In this document: one piece after another, positions 16,551 through 24,995 of the stretch | Numbering within the stretch: the stretch's first letter is position 1 | Layout of the letters: each line of letters opens with the position of its first letter | Source: Cohnella sp. SGD-V74 | GTDB lineage: Bacteria; Bacillota; Bacilli; Paenibacillales; Paenibacillaceae | Assembly (NCBI RefSeq): GCF_003001675.1 | Contig: NZ_PVYW01000006.1 | Location: 248,001-312,000 of the forward strand | Direction of reading: 5' to 3' | DNA: 64,000 nt | Made by a program: the position numbers and the translations under genes | The notes under the pieces: generated by a model | The model's input: only the letters and a program-made list of their open reading frames with translations | Told to the model about the DNA's origin: nothing | Database searches by the model: none

Positions 16551-17993
16551 TTATGTCTGAGGACTGCCCGAAATAGCCGGATAGTCGTTATTGCCGGCGT
16601 GCTCATGCATCCCGACCTCGATGGCTCCATCTTCCTTCGGACGCACGACGACGTCGAAAGTAAACGGCGCCTCCACGAAACGCAGCGTCAGCTTGATCGT
16701 CTCCGGATCGCTCCATGCGACGCTTGCGACAACCTTCAGCTCCGCGTCGCCGAGCAAGGAACAGACGCTTTCCCGCCAGACGCCTCGCCCCGCCGCAATG
16801 CGCTGCTCTCCCCTCGGATTAACCATCGTAACGAGGACCTGATCATCGCCGAATGAGAAAGCCAACGATTCCAGCTGAGCCGAATTGGCTTCCAGCCGAT
16901 AGACCACACCGTTCATTCGCTGTTCGGCAGCCGGATTGGCTGCTTCCTCCGCCGGCGGATCATATCGCAGCGACCTGAGCCGCTCCGTCAGCGATTCCGT
17001 CGCTCGCATATTCCCCACGACCGGCTCCGGCCCCATCGCCGGCAGCAGGTTGTCCCAAATTGCCTGCATGATGCCGCCCATGTTGCCCGTGCCCGAAGTC
17101 ACCGCGATGACCGCGGCCTGTTCGGGCAGCACGATGCAAAATTGTCCGAACGCGCCGTCGCCGCGGTAAGCGCCATGGCGGCATCGCCAGAACTGATACC
17201 CGTATCCTTGATGCCAGTCGTTATCCGCGTCGCTCCCGTTGTCGATGTGTTTGGAGGTCGCTTCCTCCACCCAGCCTTCCGGAAGTAGCCTTTTTCCATC
17301 CCATATCCCGTTCTGCAAATAAAGCAGGCCGAACTTCGCGATATCCTCCACGGCAATACTCAATCCCCAGCCGCCGACGGCAAAGCCTCGCGGACACTTC
17401 TCCCATGTCGCGTCCGAAATGCCCAGCGGTTCGAACAAGCGCGGCCCCAAATATTCCAATAGCGGAACTCCGGTTACCCGATGCAAAATGACGGCCAGAA
17501 GATACGTCGCCCCGGAGTTGTAGACGAAATGGGTACCAGGCGGATGAACGACCGGCTGGCTCAAAATCTCCTTCGCCCAGTTGTCGCCGTACTGATCGTT
17601 GCCGAGGGGCACGGTATCTTTCTCATGTCCGGTGCTCATCGTCAGAAGATCGCGGATGCGCATCTCCTCCAGCAGCGGCGACGTCTCATCCGGAAGTTCC
17701 TCGGGAAAATAGCGGACCGCGCGATCGTCAAGGGACAGCAGCCCTTCCGAGGCCGCGAAGCCTATCGCCGTCGAGGTGAAGCTTTTGCTAAGGGAGAACA
17801 GCATGTGCCGATCCTCTATGCGATAAGGCTGCCAAGCCCCCTCGGCTACGACATGTCCGTTCCGCACGATCATGAAGCTGTGCGCTTCGATCGATTGAGC
17901 GGCGAGATTGTCCAGAAATCCTGTAATCGCTTCCAACGGTATGCCTTGCAACTCCGCCGCGCTTCGCGGCAGCTTGATTTTCGCCTGTTCCAT
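16551..17993 (-). CDS. Serine hydrolase of the beta-lactamase/penicillin-binding family
   Basis: This 480-residue protein has the class C beta-lactamase-like fold signatures: S67-L-S-K70 (the S-x-x-K nucleophile motif) and FVYNSGATYLLAVIL (Y-x-S variant). The C-terminal part (about 360-480) is an added beta-rich domain. Such enzymes hydrolyse peptides, esters or D-amino-acid bonds. There is no signal peptide, so it may act in the cytosol, which is common for this subgroup. The ATG at 17993 is preferred, with GGAGG nine bases upstream; an in-frame start at 18029 lies before that site. It is a single-gene unit between two terminators. Confidence 0.82.
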   Translation of the reverse strand: MEQAKIKLPRSAAELQGIPLEAITGFLDNLAAQSIEAHSFMIVRNGHVVAEGAWQPYRIEDRHMLFSLSKSFTSTAIGFAASEGLLSLDDRAVRYFPEELPDETSPLLEEMRIRDLLTMSTGHEKDTVPLGNDQYGDNWAKEILSQPVVHPPGTHFVYNSGATYLLAVILHRVTGVPLLEYLGPRLFEPLGISDATWEKCPRGFAVGGWGLSIAVEDIAKFGLLYLQNGIWDGKRLLPEGWVEEATSKHIDNGSDADNDWHQGYGYQFWRCRHGAYRGDGAFGQFCIVLPEQAAVIAVTSGTGNMGGIMQAIWDNLLPAMGPEPVVGNMRATESLTERLRSLRYDPPAEEAANPAAEQRMNGVVYRLEANSAQLESLAFSFGDDQVLVTMVNPRGEQRIAAGRGVWRESVCSLLGDAELKVVASVAWSDPETIKLTLRFVEAPFTFDVVVRPKEDGAIEVGMHEHAGNNDYPAISGSPQT

Positions 17994-18093
17994 TGTCCGT
18001 TTCCTCCGTTCATGAATGAGGGTTGCCATTCCGCTGCTGCCGATCGTAGATGTCTATTGAAACTATATCATTCCGGCAGGAGGCTCGTATAGA

Positions 18094-18141
18094 AAAAAGC
18101 CGAGAAGAAACCGGACTGACCCGGAGCTTCTCTCGGCTCTT
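18094..18141 (-). terminator. Terminator after lemA-like gene
   Basis: On the minus strand AGCCGAGAGAAG pairs with CTTCTCGGCT, with an inner CCGG/CCGG pairing, followed by six T residues. It belongs to a set of terminators that share AGCCGA...TCGGCT ends. Confidence 0.8.
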
Positions 18142-18201
18142 AACGCTTCGACAGGAAGGATCAAGCTTTGTGATAACGATAATCCGTCATGAAGCTGCGG
18201 C

Positions 18202-18750
18202 TTAAAACCTCACCTGCGGATTGATTTTCTCCGCCTCGCCGATTTGGAAGAAGGGCTGCTCACTGAAGCCGAACAGACTCGCGATGAGATTGGACGGAAA
18301 CACCGCGATCGCCGTATTGAAAGCTTCCACTGTGTCGTTGTAGAACTGTCTCGCATAGCGGATTTTATCCTCAATCTCGGCAAGCTGCTGCTTGAGGTAG
18401 AGGAAATTCTCGCTCGCTTTCAAGTCCGGATAGCTTTCCGCCACGACCATCAGCCTGCTGAGCAACAACGACATCTCGCTGCTGGCTTCCGCTTTCTCGT
18501 TCACCGAACCCGCCGACGCGTACCTCGTTCTCAACTCGGTCATTTGACTGAGCGTTTCTCTCTCGTGCGCCGAATATCCCGATACGGTCTCGACCAAATT
18601 GGGAATCAGATCGAACCGATTTTTCAACACCACGTCCACCTGCGACCAATTGTTCCGCACCCGATTCCGGAGTATGATAAACCGGTTATACGTAATGACG
18701 ATCCATAGAAGCACGATTGCGCCGACCGCAAGCCAAATGTAAAGTTCCAC
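18202..18750 (-). CDS. LemA family protein
   Basis: This 182-residue protein starts with one membrane segment (about 4-24). The LemA domain follows: YNRFIILRNRVRNNWSQVDVVLKNRFDLIPNLVETVSGYSAHERETL. Next come a long helical hairpin and the NDTVEAFNTAIAVFPSNLIASLFGF signature. LemA proteins are membrane-anchored helical proteins of uncertain function, often paired with TPM or DUF2207 proteins. That pairing holds here, since the DUF2207 gene ends 39 bases upstream on the same strand, so the two are probably co-transcribed. Confidence 0.93.
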   Translation of the reverse strand: MELYIWLAVGAIVLLWIVITYNRFIILRNRVRNNWSQVDVVLKNRFDLIPNLVETVSGYSAHERETLSQMTELRTRYASAGSVNEKAEASSEMSLLLSRLMVVAESYPDLKASENFLYLKQQLAEIEDKIRYARQFYNDTVEAFNTAIAVFPSNLIASLFGFSEQPFFQIGEAEKINPQVRF

Positions 18751-18789
18751 CTGTATTCCTCCTCATAAGTTTGTATAAAGTATCCGAGC

Positions 18790-20625
18790 TCAGAACGCTC
18801 CGCGGCCGCCTCCCCCGCCACCGCCGCCACCGCCTCCGGAGAAAAATCCGCCGTCGGAGGAATCGCTCGACGAGTTCGCTGTTTTCGCGGCAGCGGATAC
18901 CGCCTGATCGAACGAATGGGTCCAATCGGCATAATAGTAGCCGGTTCCGATCCCCATAATCCCTTGGTCGCTCACTTCTTCAGGAATGTTCACGCGGGTG
19001 ATCGCGATCATCCTTTTCGCTTCTCCGAGCGAGATCGCATAGACGAAATAATGCTCCCACAGGTGAACGGCCATCGGCTCCCGTGACGCAATCCGGCTGT
19101 AGTCGCGCAGGAAACGCTTGAACGCCTTCCACTTCGCGAATTCGGTCTGGCCCATTTGCGAACGCCGTCGTTTCGGAGGCATGAAGAAGCACAACGGAAT
19201 GGCGCAGAACATCAACCATTTCCAATCCTCGGGCGCCAGAAATAAAAATCCGAAAAATTGCAGCAAGGCGACACCAAGTATAGATCTGCGCACACCCGGA
19301 CGGCGAGTTTCGATATATGGATCTGCGGCTTTTGCCACCGCTCCCTTCCACTCGGTCCATTGCTTGACAAAGGCGGCGGCATCCTCCTTCTCCTCGGCTT
19401 GTTCGCGAATATCTGACAGCCACACTTTTCCGCTGCGTCCAATTTTTCGAAAGAACCATCTGATCAACAGATTCTCGTGAGGACTCAGTTTGCTCGCGTA
19501 CACGCCAAGGCGAAACAGGTAATCCGGCTTTTTCCGACGAAACCGGAAGACACTCCGACTTCCCTCATCCGGCTCGACGGCTTGCATGGACACACACCGC
19601 TTTCTGACCAGATCCATCAACGTGGCGATGAGATCCCTGGAAGCCACACGGTAGTTCATCAAGTAACTCACGACGGCAGGCGTTACGTCGCCGGGAAGCT
19701 CGCGATAGTATTTGCCCTTCCAGTCCGGCTTGTACTTTGCAGCGTATTTGCGATATACGAGAGTACCGCCGACCAGATTCGCGATCAGCAGGACAAGAGC
19801 GCCGTAGAGACTGGGATCGCTGTACGGATTGATCTCATCCTCGTACCGATCGGCGTGGGGATCGGCCCATCTGCGTTCCTCTTCCAGAATCCGTTCCAGC
19901 ATCGCTTCCGGACTCACCTTCGCGCTGCCGGGAACGTAGGAGACCGGGAACAGCACCCTCACTTCCAGCATCTCTCCGGACGGCAGCGGGCTCATCTCAA
20001 AACGGACAACGCCCCGGTCTTCGATGTCCAAGGTTCCGCTTGCCGGTCCGTGACCGAACGCCTGAACCCGCTCCCGCTCGGCGCCTTCCGGCAGTTCGAC
20101 ACGGATGCGAACCTTCCCCAGATCGCTGGGGTTCGTCTCGTCGAAAAACTTCCAGTAGAGCTCGGAAGTGTCCGCATAGACCTGCACGACGTTCTTGACG
20201 GTATAGGTATAGCGGAACACTTTCGTTTCATTCTCGGATTTTGCGTAAACCTTATAATTGAGCTTTTCTCCATCGGCCGTCTGTTCGAATTCAAGCGGGA
20301 TGCTCTGCTGCCCGGCCTCCTCGAAAGCCTGAAAACCTTCAATCCCGTCGGAACCGGAAGAATTAAGATCCACCAGAACACCGTTAAAAGCACCGTTAAA
20401 ATGGTAGGTATCCAGTTCTGTCACCTGCATGTTGCCGTCGCGATCGATGCTGGCGTGAATCTCGACCTCGCTGATTTCGAACGAACGATCCTCTGCGCGT
20501 GCCGGTTGGGCAAGCAGGGGCAAGAGGAGTGAATAGAAAAGGCCGGCGACGACTATGGCCACTGCGATGATGCGCTTCTGGCCGCCTGTGGCGGCTTTGA
20601 ACGTAGCCCGGATTGCTGCTCCCAC
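18790..20625 (-). CDS. DUF2207 domain-containing membrane protein
   Basis: This 611-residue protein has a signal peptide ending near ARA-ED (about 45) and an N-terminal extracellular beta domain typical of DUF2207 (EISEVEIHASIDRDGNMQVTELDTYHF). A membrane segment lies near 275-295, a cytoplasmic region follows, and two further segments lie near 450-490. A glycine-rich tail with eleven consecutive Gly ends in RGAF, as in many family members. The protein sits with LemA and may form a membrane complex with it; no reaction is known. GTG is the start, with GAGGAGG six bases upstream. Confidence 0.87.
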   Translation of the reverse strand: MGAAIRATFKAATGGQKRIIAVAIVVAGLFYSLLLPLLAQPARAEDRSFEISEVEIHASIDRDGNMQVTELDTYHFNGAFNGVLVDLNSSGSDGIEGFQAFEEAGQQSIPLEFEQTADGEKLNYKVYAKSENETKVFRYTYTVKNVVQVYADTSELYWKFFDETNPSDLGKVRIRVELPEGAERERVQAFGHGPASGTLDIEDRGVVRFEMSPLPSGEMLEVRVLFPVSYVPGSAKVSPEAMLERILEEERRWADPHADRYEDEINPYSDPSLYGALVLLIANLVGGTLVYRKYAAKYKPDWKGKYYRELPGDVTPAVVSYLMNYRVASRDLIATLMDLVRKRCVSMQAVEPDEGSRSVFRFRRKKPDYLFRLGVYASKLSPHENLLIRWFFRKIGRSGKVWLSDIREQAEEKEDAAAFVKQWTEWKGAVAKAADPYIETRRPGVRRSILGVALLQFFGFLFLAPEDWKWLMFCAIPLCFFMPPKRRRSQMGQTEFAKWKAFKRFLRDYSRIASREPMAVHLWEHYFVYAISLGEAKRMIAITRVNIPEEVSDQGIMGIGTGYYYADWTHSFDQAVSAAAKTANSSSDSSDGGFFSGGGGGGGGGGGRGAF

Positions 20626-20683
20626 TGCCTGCCTCCTCTAACGTTTCGCTGTCGCTATCATAGTAGAAAAGGAGGACAAAGTC

Positions 20684-20701
20684 ATCAAACTTTCGTTTGA
20701 T
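20684..20701. promoter_or_regulatory. Perfect palindrome upstream of the DUF2207 gene
   Basis: ATCAAAC and GTTTGAT flank TTTC, a perfect 7-bp inverted repeat 59-76 bases before the start codon. It may be an operator for the DUF2207-lemA unit or a weak hairpin. Confidence 0.35.
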
Positions 20702-20762
20702 TTTGTCGAATTATGTATGAAAAAGGAGACGGCGGCCGCCTTTCGCTCGTATTCGCCGAGGA

Positions 20763-23700
20763 TTACGGACCTGCGAGGTTTAAGTCCCGCGCTTTGGCGA
20801 TCGCCTGGCCGCGTCTCTTGACGCCAAGCTTTCCGTACAAGTGATGCGTGTGGGTTTTGACGGTCGCCTCGGTAATGGCCAGCAAAGCCGCGATCTCCTT
20901 GTTCGAATACCCGGCCGCGATCGCCCGCAGCACTTCGGTCTCCCGATCCGACAGCGGCGGCTCCGGTGCTCCGGTCGTTCCGGGGTTCCCGGCGTTACGC
21001 GCCACGGCGTCCTTCTCGACCGACCAGACTCCCCAGATCGCCTCCGAAGGCTCCTCGAACAAGGTCAGATAGGCGAAGTTCTTGACCAGCGCTTCGATGT
21101 CAGCTGCGGTTTTGTCGGTGAAGACCTCGGCGATCCGCGTGTTCTCCAAGTACATGACGGCGGGAGAAGGCATTCTCGGCAAGCCGATCGGCAAGCAAAT
21201 AATCGACTTTGCCCGGCCTGCCGCAATGTGGGGGTCCGCTGCGAATTCGCTCTCTTCCGCATCCTCCAGCACTACAGGGGGCTTCTTTCCGACAGCCGCC
21301 CTCAGCACTCCCTGAGCCAGCCCCGCTCCCTCCCGTTCTCGGGCGCCGTAATAGGCAAGAGGCCGAGGCTCCATTCCATCCGCAGCGGCTACGATCATGC
21401 CGCGATCCGCGCCGGCTTTGCGACAGGCAACGGCGAGAAGCTCCTCGGGTCGCATGACCTTGAACGCCGCGGGAGGCTCGAATGGGCGATGCCCAGATTC
21501 CGCTTGGCCGTCCGGTCTCCTCCTCGGATGCCGGGGCTCCTCCGCAGCGCTCCCTGCCCGGAGCGAGGGAAGCGAGCGAATCGACGCCTCCACGTCGGGA
21601 TGCTCCCGCTCCAGGCGATTCCGCTTGGCCGCATAGCCATAGGCGGAATAAGCGGACATCGCTTCCAGCAAAGCGATTAACGAGCCGGCCGTCATGCCTT
21701 TCTCGCGATAATACAGCGCCATCTTCTCCATACACAGCGGTCGAAAAACGCTTGGAAATTCGTGCTTCGCGCAGGCTGCCGCCCGTTCGTACGCCTGGAG
21801 GGCATCGCGGTTGTGCCGGTTAACTCTCGCCCATTCGGCCCGAATCAACCAATAAGCGGAGCTGTCCCGGCCGAACGGGCCTTGCCAAGCTTCCATCTTC
21901 TTGATTCTCCGACGGATCGCTCCGGCCCATGCCCGACGCTGCGCCGCCGTACCTTCCGCGAACAGGGCCGCTTGAGCCAGCGTCTCGAACAGAAGCACCC
22001 TGCGATTGCGAACCCAGTCGATCTTCAGCTCCATGCTCTTCGCCTGTTCGGCAAAGAGCAGCGTCTCCGGGTAGCGCCCGTGCAAATAAGCTTGTTCGGC
22101 GCGCAAGATGAAGTCGTAATTGTCCGGCTGCTCCCCTTCCGCCTCCGGATTGTCGGGGCGAGTGTAGAACTCCCAAGCTCCGTCCTCCTCGCAAGAACGG
22201 AGATATCTCTTCACGAGGCGAATCATGCGCATCGATGTCGCATCCAGCAGAGGCCCCGCCTCCTGTTCCAAATACCCGACCGTCTCCTCCAACTGCCTGG
22301 CCGTTCCCCAAGCGGAGATCAAGCTCGTAATTGCGGTGAGATTAAAAAAGGTCACCTGATGCTGCTCCTTGGTCTGGCGCAGCACCCGCTCCATCATGGA
22401 AGCCGTCTCCTCCGGGCGCTCGAGCTGCTCGATCATGCCCTTCATAAATAACAGCCGGGGCTGTTGGGTTGGGTGAACCCGCAGACCGCTGCTCCACACC
22501 GTGCGCAGATGCTTGGGCCAGAGACGGTATATGCCGGGAAGTCCGCGCTGCAGCAGAAACTCGAAGCAATCCAGGACGTTCAGAAAATAATCGTTGCGCC
22601 CTTTCGTCAGCCCATGCCGGACGAAGCGGGAGAAGACATAGAGCAATAGCGCCGGATCGGCAACGCTCAGCGGATAGATCAGGCCCAACAGAATTTTGCC
22701 TTGCGCGACATATTCGAAATTCTCATTTTCCGGGATCTGATCGTCGCGCGAATCGATGCCGCGCGCCGCCAGCGTCGCCCGCACCGCTTCGGCCAACGCT
22801 TTCAGCGGCGACACGCGCTCGGGAAGGAGCCAGCCGAAAGCCGCCATCGTTTCACGGCTGAGCCGAAGCGCGATCTCCGGTTCGTTCACGGCAAACAGAT
22901 CCTGCTGACAGAGGCAGGCGTTCAGCCGATCTTCGATCGACAGCTTGCCGGCATGCTTGCGAATCCAGACGAACCCTTCGGCCGCCCGCTCCGTCGCCCC
23001 TCTGTAGTGCAGCAAGTTGTAGAGCCGGTACCCGATCCTGCAAGCGAGTTCGTCCGGCTCCTCCCCTTCCTGCCGAGCAAGCCCGAGCGCTTGCTCGAAA
23101 TCTTCCGTCGCCTGAGTCAGGTTTCCCTTCTCCATGGCCAGCATGCCGGCCGCGTAATTGCGCTCCGCCAATGCCCGGCGACGATCCGCCGACAATCGAT
23201 CCGCTCCCAGATTCAGATGCCGTCGCGCCGTTTCGCGAGCCTCTTCCCCCTCAAGCCGGTCATAGGCATCCCCGACCCGGCAGTGCCGGACGCTTCGCTC
23301 TTCCTCCGGAATCCTCTGATACAGCTTGGACTGAACATAGGCGGACAGGAACAAATACCCGTCTCCGCTCCCCTCCTCCAAGCTGACGATTCCCGATTCC
23401 TGGGCTTTATCCATCCACGTTCGCAGCTCTTCCTCATCGCGGTCCAGCAGTTCGTTCAGCACACACCTCGAAAAACGAGGCCCGATCAACGCCGCAGCAG
23501 TCAGCATCTCGACCCGTTCGCCCGGCAGCCGTTCGAGCAGATCGTCCATCGACTGCATATACCCTTCGGAGACTGGCGCTTCGGCGATCAGTTCCTCCGT
23601 CCACTCCCAGCGATGGCGTTCGAAATGATAGGACAAGCTGCCTTCGGCATGCCATCTCTCCAGATGCGTCTCTATTTCCCGCGGAACGCCTCCGCTCCAC

Positions 23701-24863
23701 TGCTGCAAAGCTCCCGCCAGCACCCGCACGCGAGGCGATCGCTCGTGAAGCGCGCCGGACAGCCACTCCAACACATGCTCATAATCGAGAGGCTTCAAGG
23801 GAAGAGCGGCTGCCGGTACTGTCGCAGAGCCAGCAGCCTCGTATCCGATATTGCCGCCGACCTCGCCGTCGGAGCGGAGAAGCGCCAGCAGTCCTCCGTT
23901 CTCCATTCGTCCCAGCCAGCCGTATGCCTCGCCGATGACGGACGGGGCCGCTTGTTCCACATCGTCGACGATCAAGACGCGTATCTGCTGCGACTCAGCC
24001 TCCGTAGCGGATGTTCGCATGATCGGTTCGTCCTGAAGGCACAGGCACAGCCCCTGCCGCAGCCATTGCTCCTCTGCTTGCTCCAGCAATCCTCTCCGTT
24101 CACCCGTATCCAGAGCGGACACCAGAGCGGCCAAATGTCCTTCTCGCAGCAGTTGCCGCTTCCATTCCCTCATCAATCGGCTTTTGCCTATCCCGCAAGC
24201 GCCCGTTACCGCGACCACTTGCGGCTCCTTACGGGCCGCCAGGAAAAGCCGGTTCAATTCAGCCAGCTCCTCTTGTCTGCCCAGGACGCGCTTCGGCCCG
24301 GCCAGCCGGCTCCGCCCGTCAAACTTAAACAGCTCATCCTCGGAGAGCCCCGGCTTCTCCCGGCACTGCCGGAGATCCATCAGCATGCCGTACGCCGTCT
24401 GGTAACGGGCCTTAGGCGATTTCTCCAGCGCTCTCTCCACAATCCGGCAGATCGGCCCCGCCGCTTCGAGGAGAGCCGGCGGGAAGGGGCGCGGCGGATG
24501 GATCAGATGCGCTTCCTCCCAGGTCTGATCTTCCTCCGGCTCGACCGGCAGTCGTCCGGTCAGCATCTCGTACAGCATCGCTCCGAATGCGTACAGATCG
24601 CTGCGCTCGTCCGGTCGTCGGCCCAGGCCAAGCTGCTCCGGAGCCCCGTAGGCCGGATTCCCCGCAGCGGAAGGCGCCCACTCCACCACGGAATCAGGCT
24701 GTACGGAGAAGTCGGCCAGCTGCAAATCGGCGATCATCCCGTTCCGAACGTGCGCATCGTGAATAATCTCCGCCATCCGGATGCCCAGCTTCAGAAACAA
24801 ATCTATGGGAAGTGCACTGTCCCGCAACAAGCTTGATATCGATCTTGAGGTGATTATGGACAT
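20763..24863 (-). CDS. Giant LuxR-type regulator: kinase-like, AAA-type ATPase, helical repeats, GAF, HTH
   Basis: This 1366-residue protein has five parts. Residues 1-170 resemble only the C-lobe of a Ser/Thr protein kinase: ADF at 50-52, APE at 74-76 and SDLYAFGAMLYEMLTGRLP at 88-106. The glycine loop, the ATP-binding Lys and a normal HRD are absent (AHVRNG instead), so it is probably a pseudokinase. Residues about 190-450 are a STAND/AAA-type ATPase with Walker A GACGIGKS (221-228) and Walker B VLIVDD (about 305). About 550-1090 is helical and TPR-like. About 1130-1270 looks like a GAF domain. Residues 1304-1366 are a LuxR helix-turn-helix (SDRETEVLRAIAAGYSNKEIA). GGGGA lies nine bases before the ATG. 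The signal and targets are unknown. Confidence 0.85.
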   Translation of the reverse strand: MSIITSRSISSLLRDSALPIDLFLKLGIRMAEIIHDAHVRNGMIADLQLADFSVQPDSVVEWAPSAAGNPAYGAPEQLGLGRRPDERSDLYAFGAMLYEMLTGRLPVEPEEDQTWEEAHLIHPPRPFPPALLEAAGPICRIVERALEKSPKARYQTAYGMLMDLRQCREKPGLSEDELFKFDGRSRLAGPKRVLGRQEELAELNRLFLAARKEPQVVAVTGACGIGKSRLMREWKRQLLREGHLAALVSALDTGERRGLLEQAEEQWLRQGLCLCLQDEPIMRTSATEAESQQIRVLIVDDVEQAAPSVIGEAYGWLGRMENGGLLALLRSDGEVGGNIGYEAAGSATVPAAALPLKPLDYEHVLEWLSGALHERSPRVRVLAGALQQWSGGVPREIETHLERWHAEGSLSYHFERHRWEWTEELIAEAPVSEGYMQSMDDLLERLPGERVEMLTAAALIGPRFSRCVLNELLDRDEEELRTWMDKAQESGIVSLEEGSGDGYLFLSAYVQSKLYQRIPEEERSVRHCRVGDAYDRLEGEEARETARRHLNLGADRLSADRRRALAERNYAAGMLAMEKGNLTQATEDFEQALGLARQEGEEPDELACRIGYRLYNLLHYRGATERAAEGFVWIRKHAGKLSIEDRLNACLCQQDLFAVNEPEIALRLSRETMAAFGWLLPERVSPLKALAEAVRATLAARGIDSRDDQIPENENFEYVAQGKILLGLIYPLSVADPALLLYVFSRFVRHGLTKGRNDYFLNVLDCFEFLLQRGLPGIYRLWPKHLRTVWSSGLRVHPTQQPRLLFMKGMIEQLERPEETASMMERVLRQTKEQHQVTFFNLTAITSLISAWGTARQLEETVGYLEQEAGPLLDATSMRMIRLVKRYLRSCEEDGAWEFYTRPDNPEAEGEQPDNYDFILRAEQAYLHGRYPETLLFAEQAKSMELKIDWVRNRRVLLFETLAQAALFAEGTAAQRRAWAGAIRRRIKKMEAWQGPFGRDSSAYWLIRAEWARVNRHNRDALQAYERAAACAKHEFPSVFRPLCMEKMALYYREKGMTAGSLIALLEAMSAYSAYGYAAKRNRLEREHPDVEASIRSLPSLRAGSAAEEPRHPRRRPDGQAESGHRPFEPPAAFKVMRPEELLAVACRKAGADRGMIVAAADGMEPRPLAYYGAREREGAGLAQGVLRAAVGKKPPVVLEDAEESEFAADPHIAAGRAKSIICLPIGLPRMPSPAVMYLENTRIAEVFTDKTAADIEALVKNFAYLTLFEEPSEAIWGVWSVEKDAVARNAGNPGTTGAPEPPLSDRETEVLRAIAAGYSNKEIAALLAITEATVKTHTHHLYGKLGVKRRGQAIAKARDLNLAGP

Positions 24864-24958
24864 TAAACATTATCCCCGTTAGTTGTGTAGTCGTTTAAGC
24901 GATCATACAGTCCCTATCATTATAGCTTAAACGAATTTACGAGAGATACTAAAGAAAT

Positions 24959-24982
24959 GAGGCAACCCCGCAGGGCTGCCTC
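24959..24982 (-). terminator. Terminator after the sulfur operon
   Basis: GAGGCA with TGCCTC and an inner CCC/GGG pairing form a stem, followed on the minus strand by a T-rich run (CATTTCTTT). Confidence 0.6.
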
Positions 24983-24995
24983 TGATATTACGCGA

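Noticed and set aside
22701-24836. 711-codon open frame on the plus strand
   Set aside because: It lies opposite the giant regulator gene, has no ribosome site or family motif, and is a GC-rich shadow frame.
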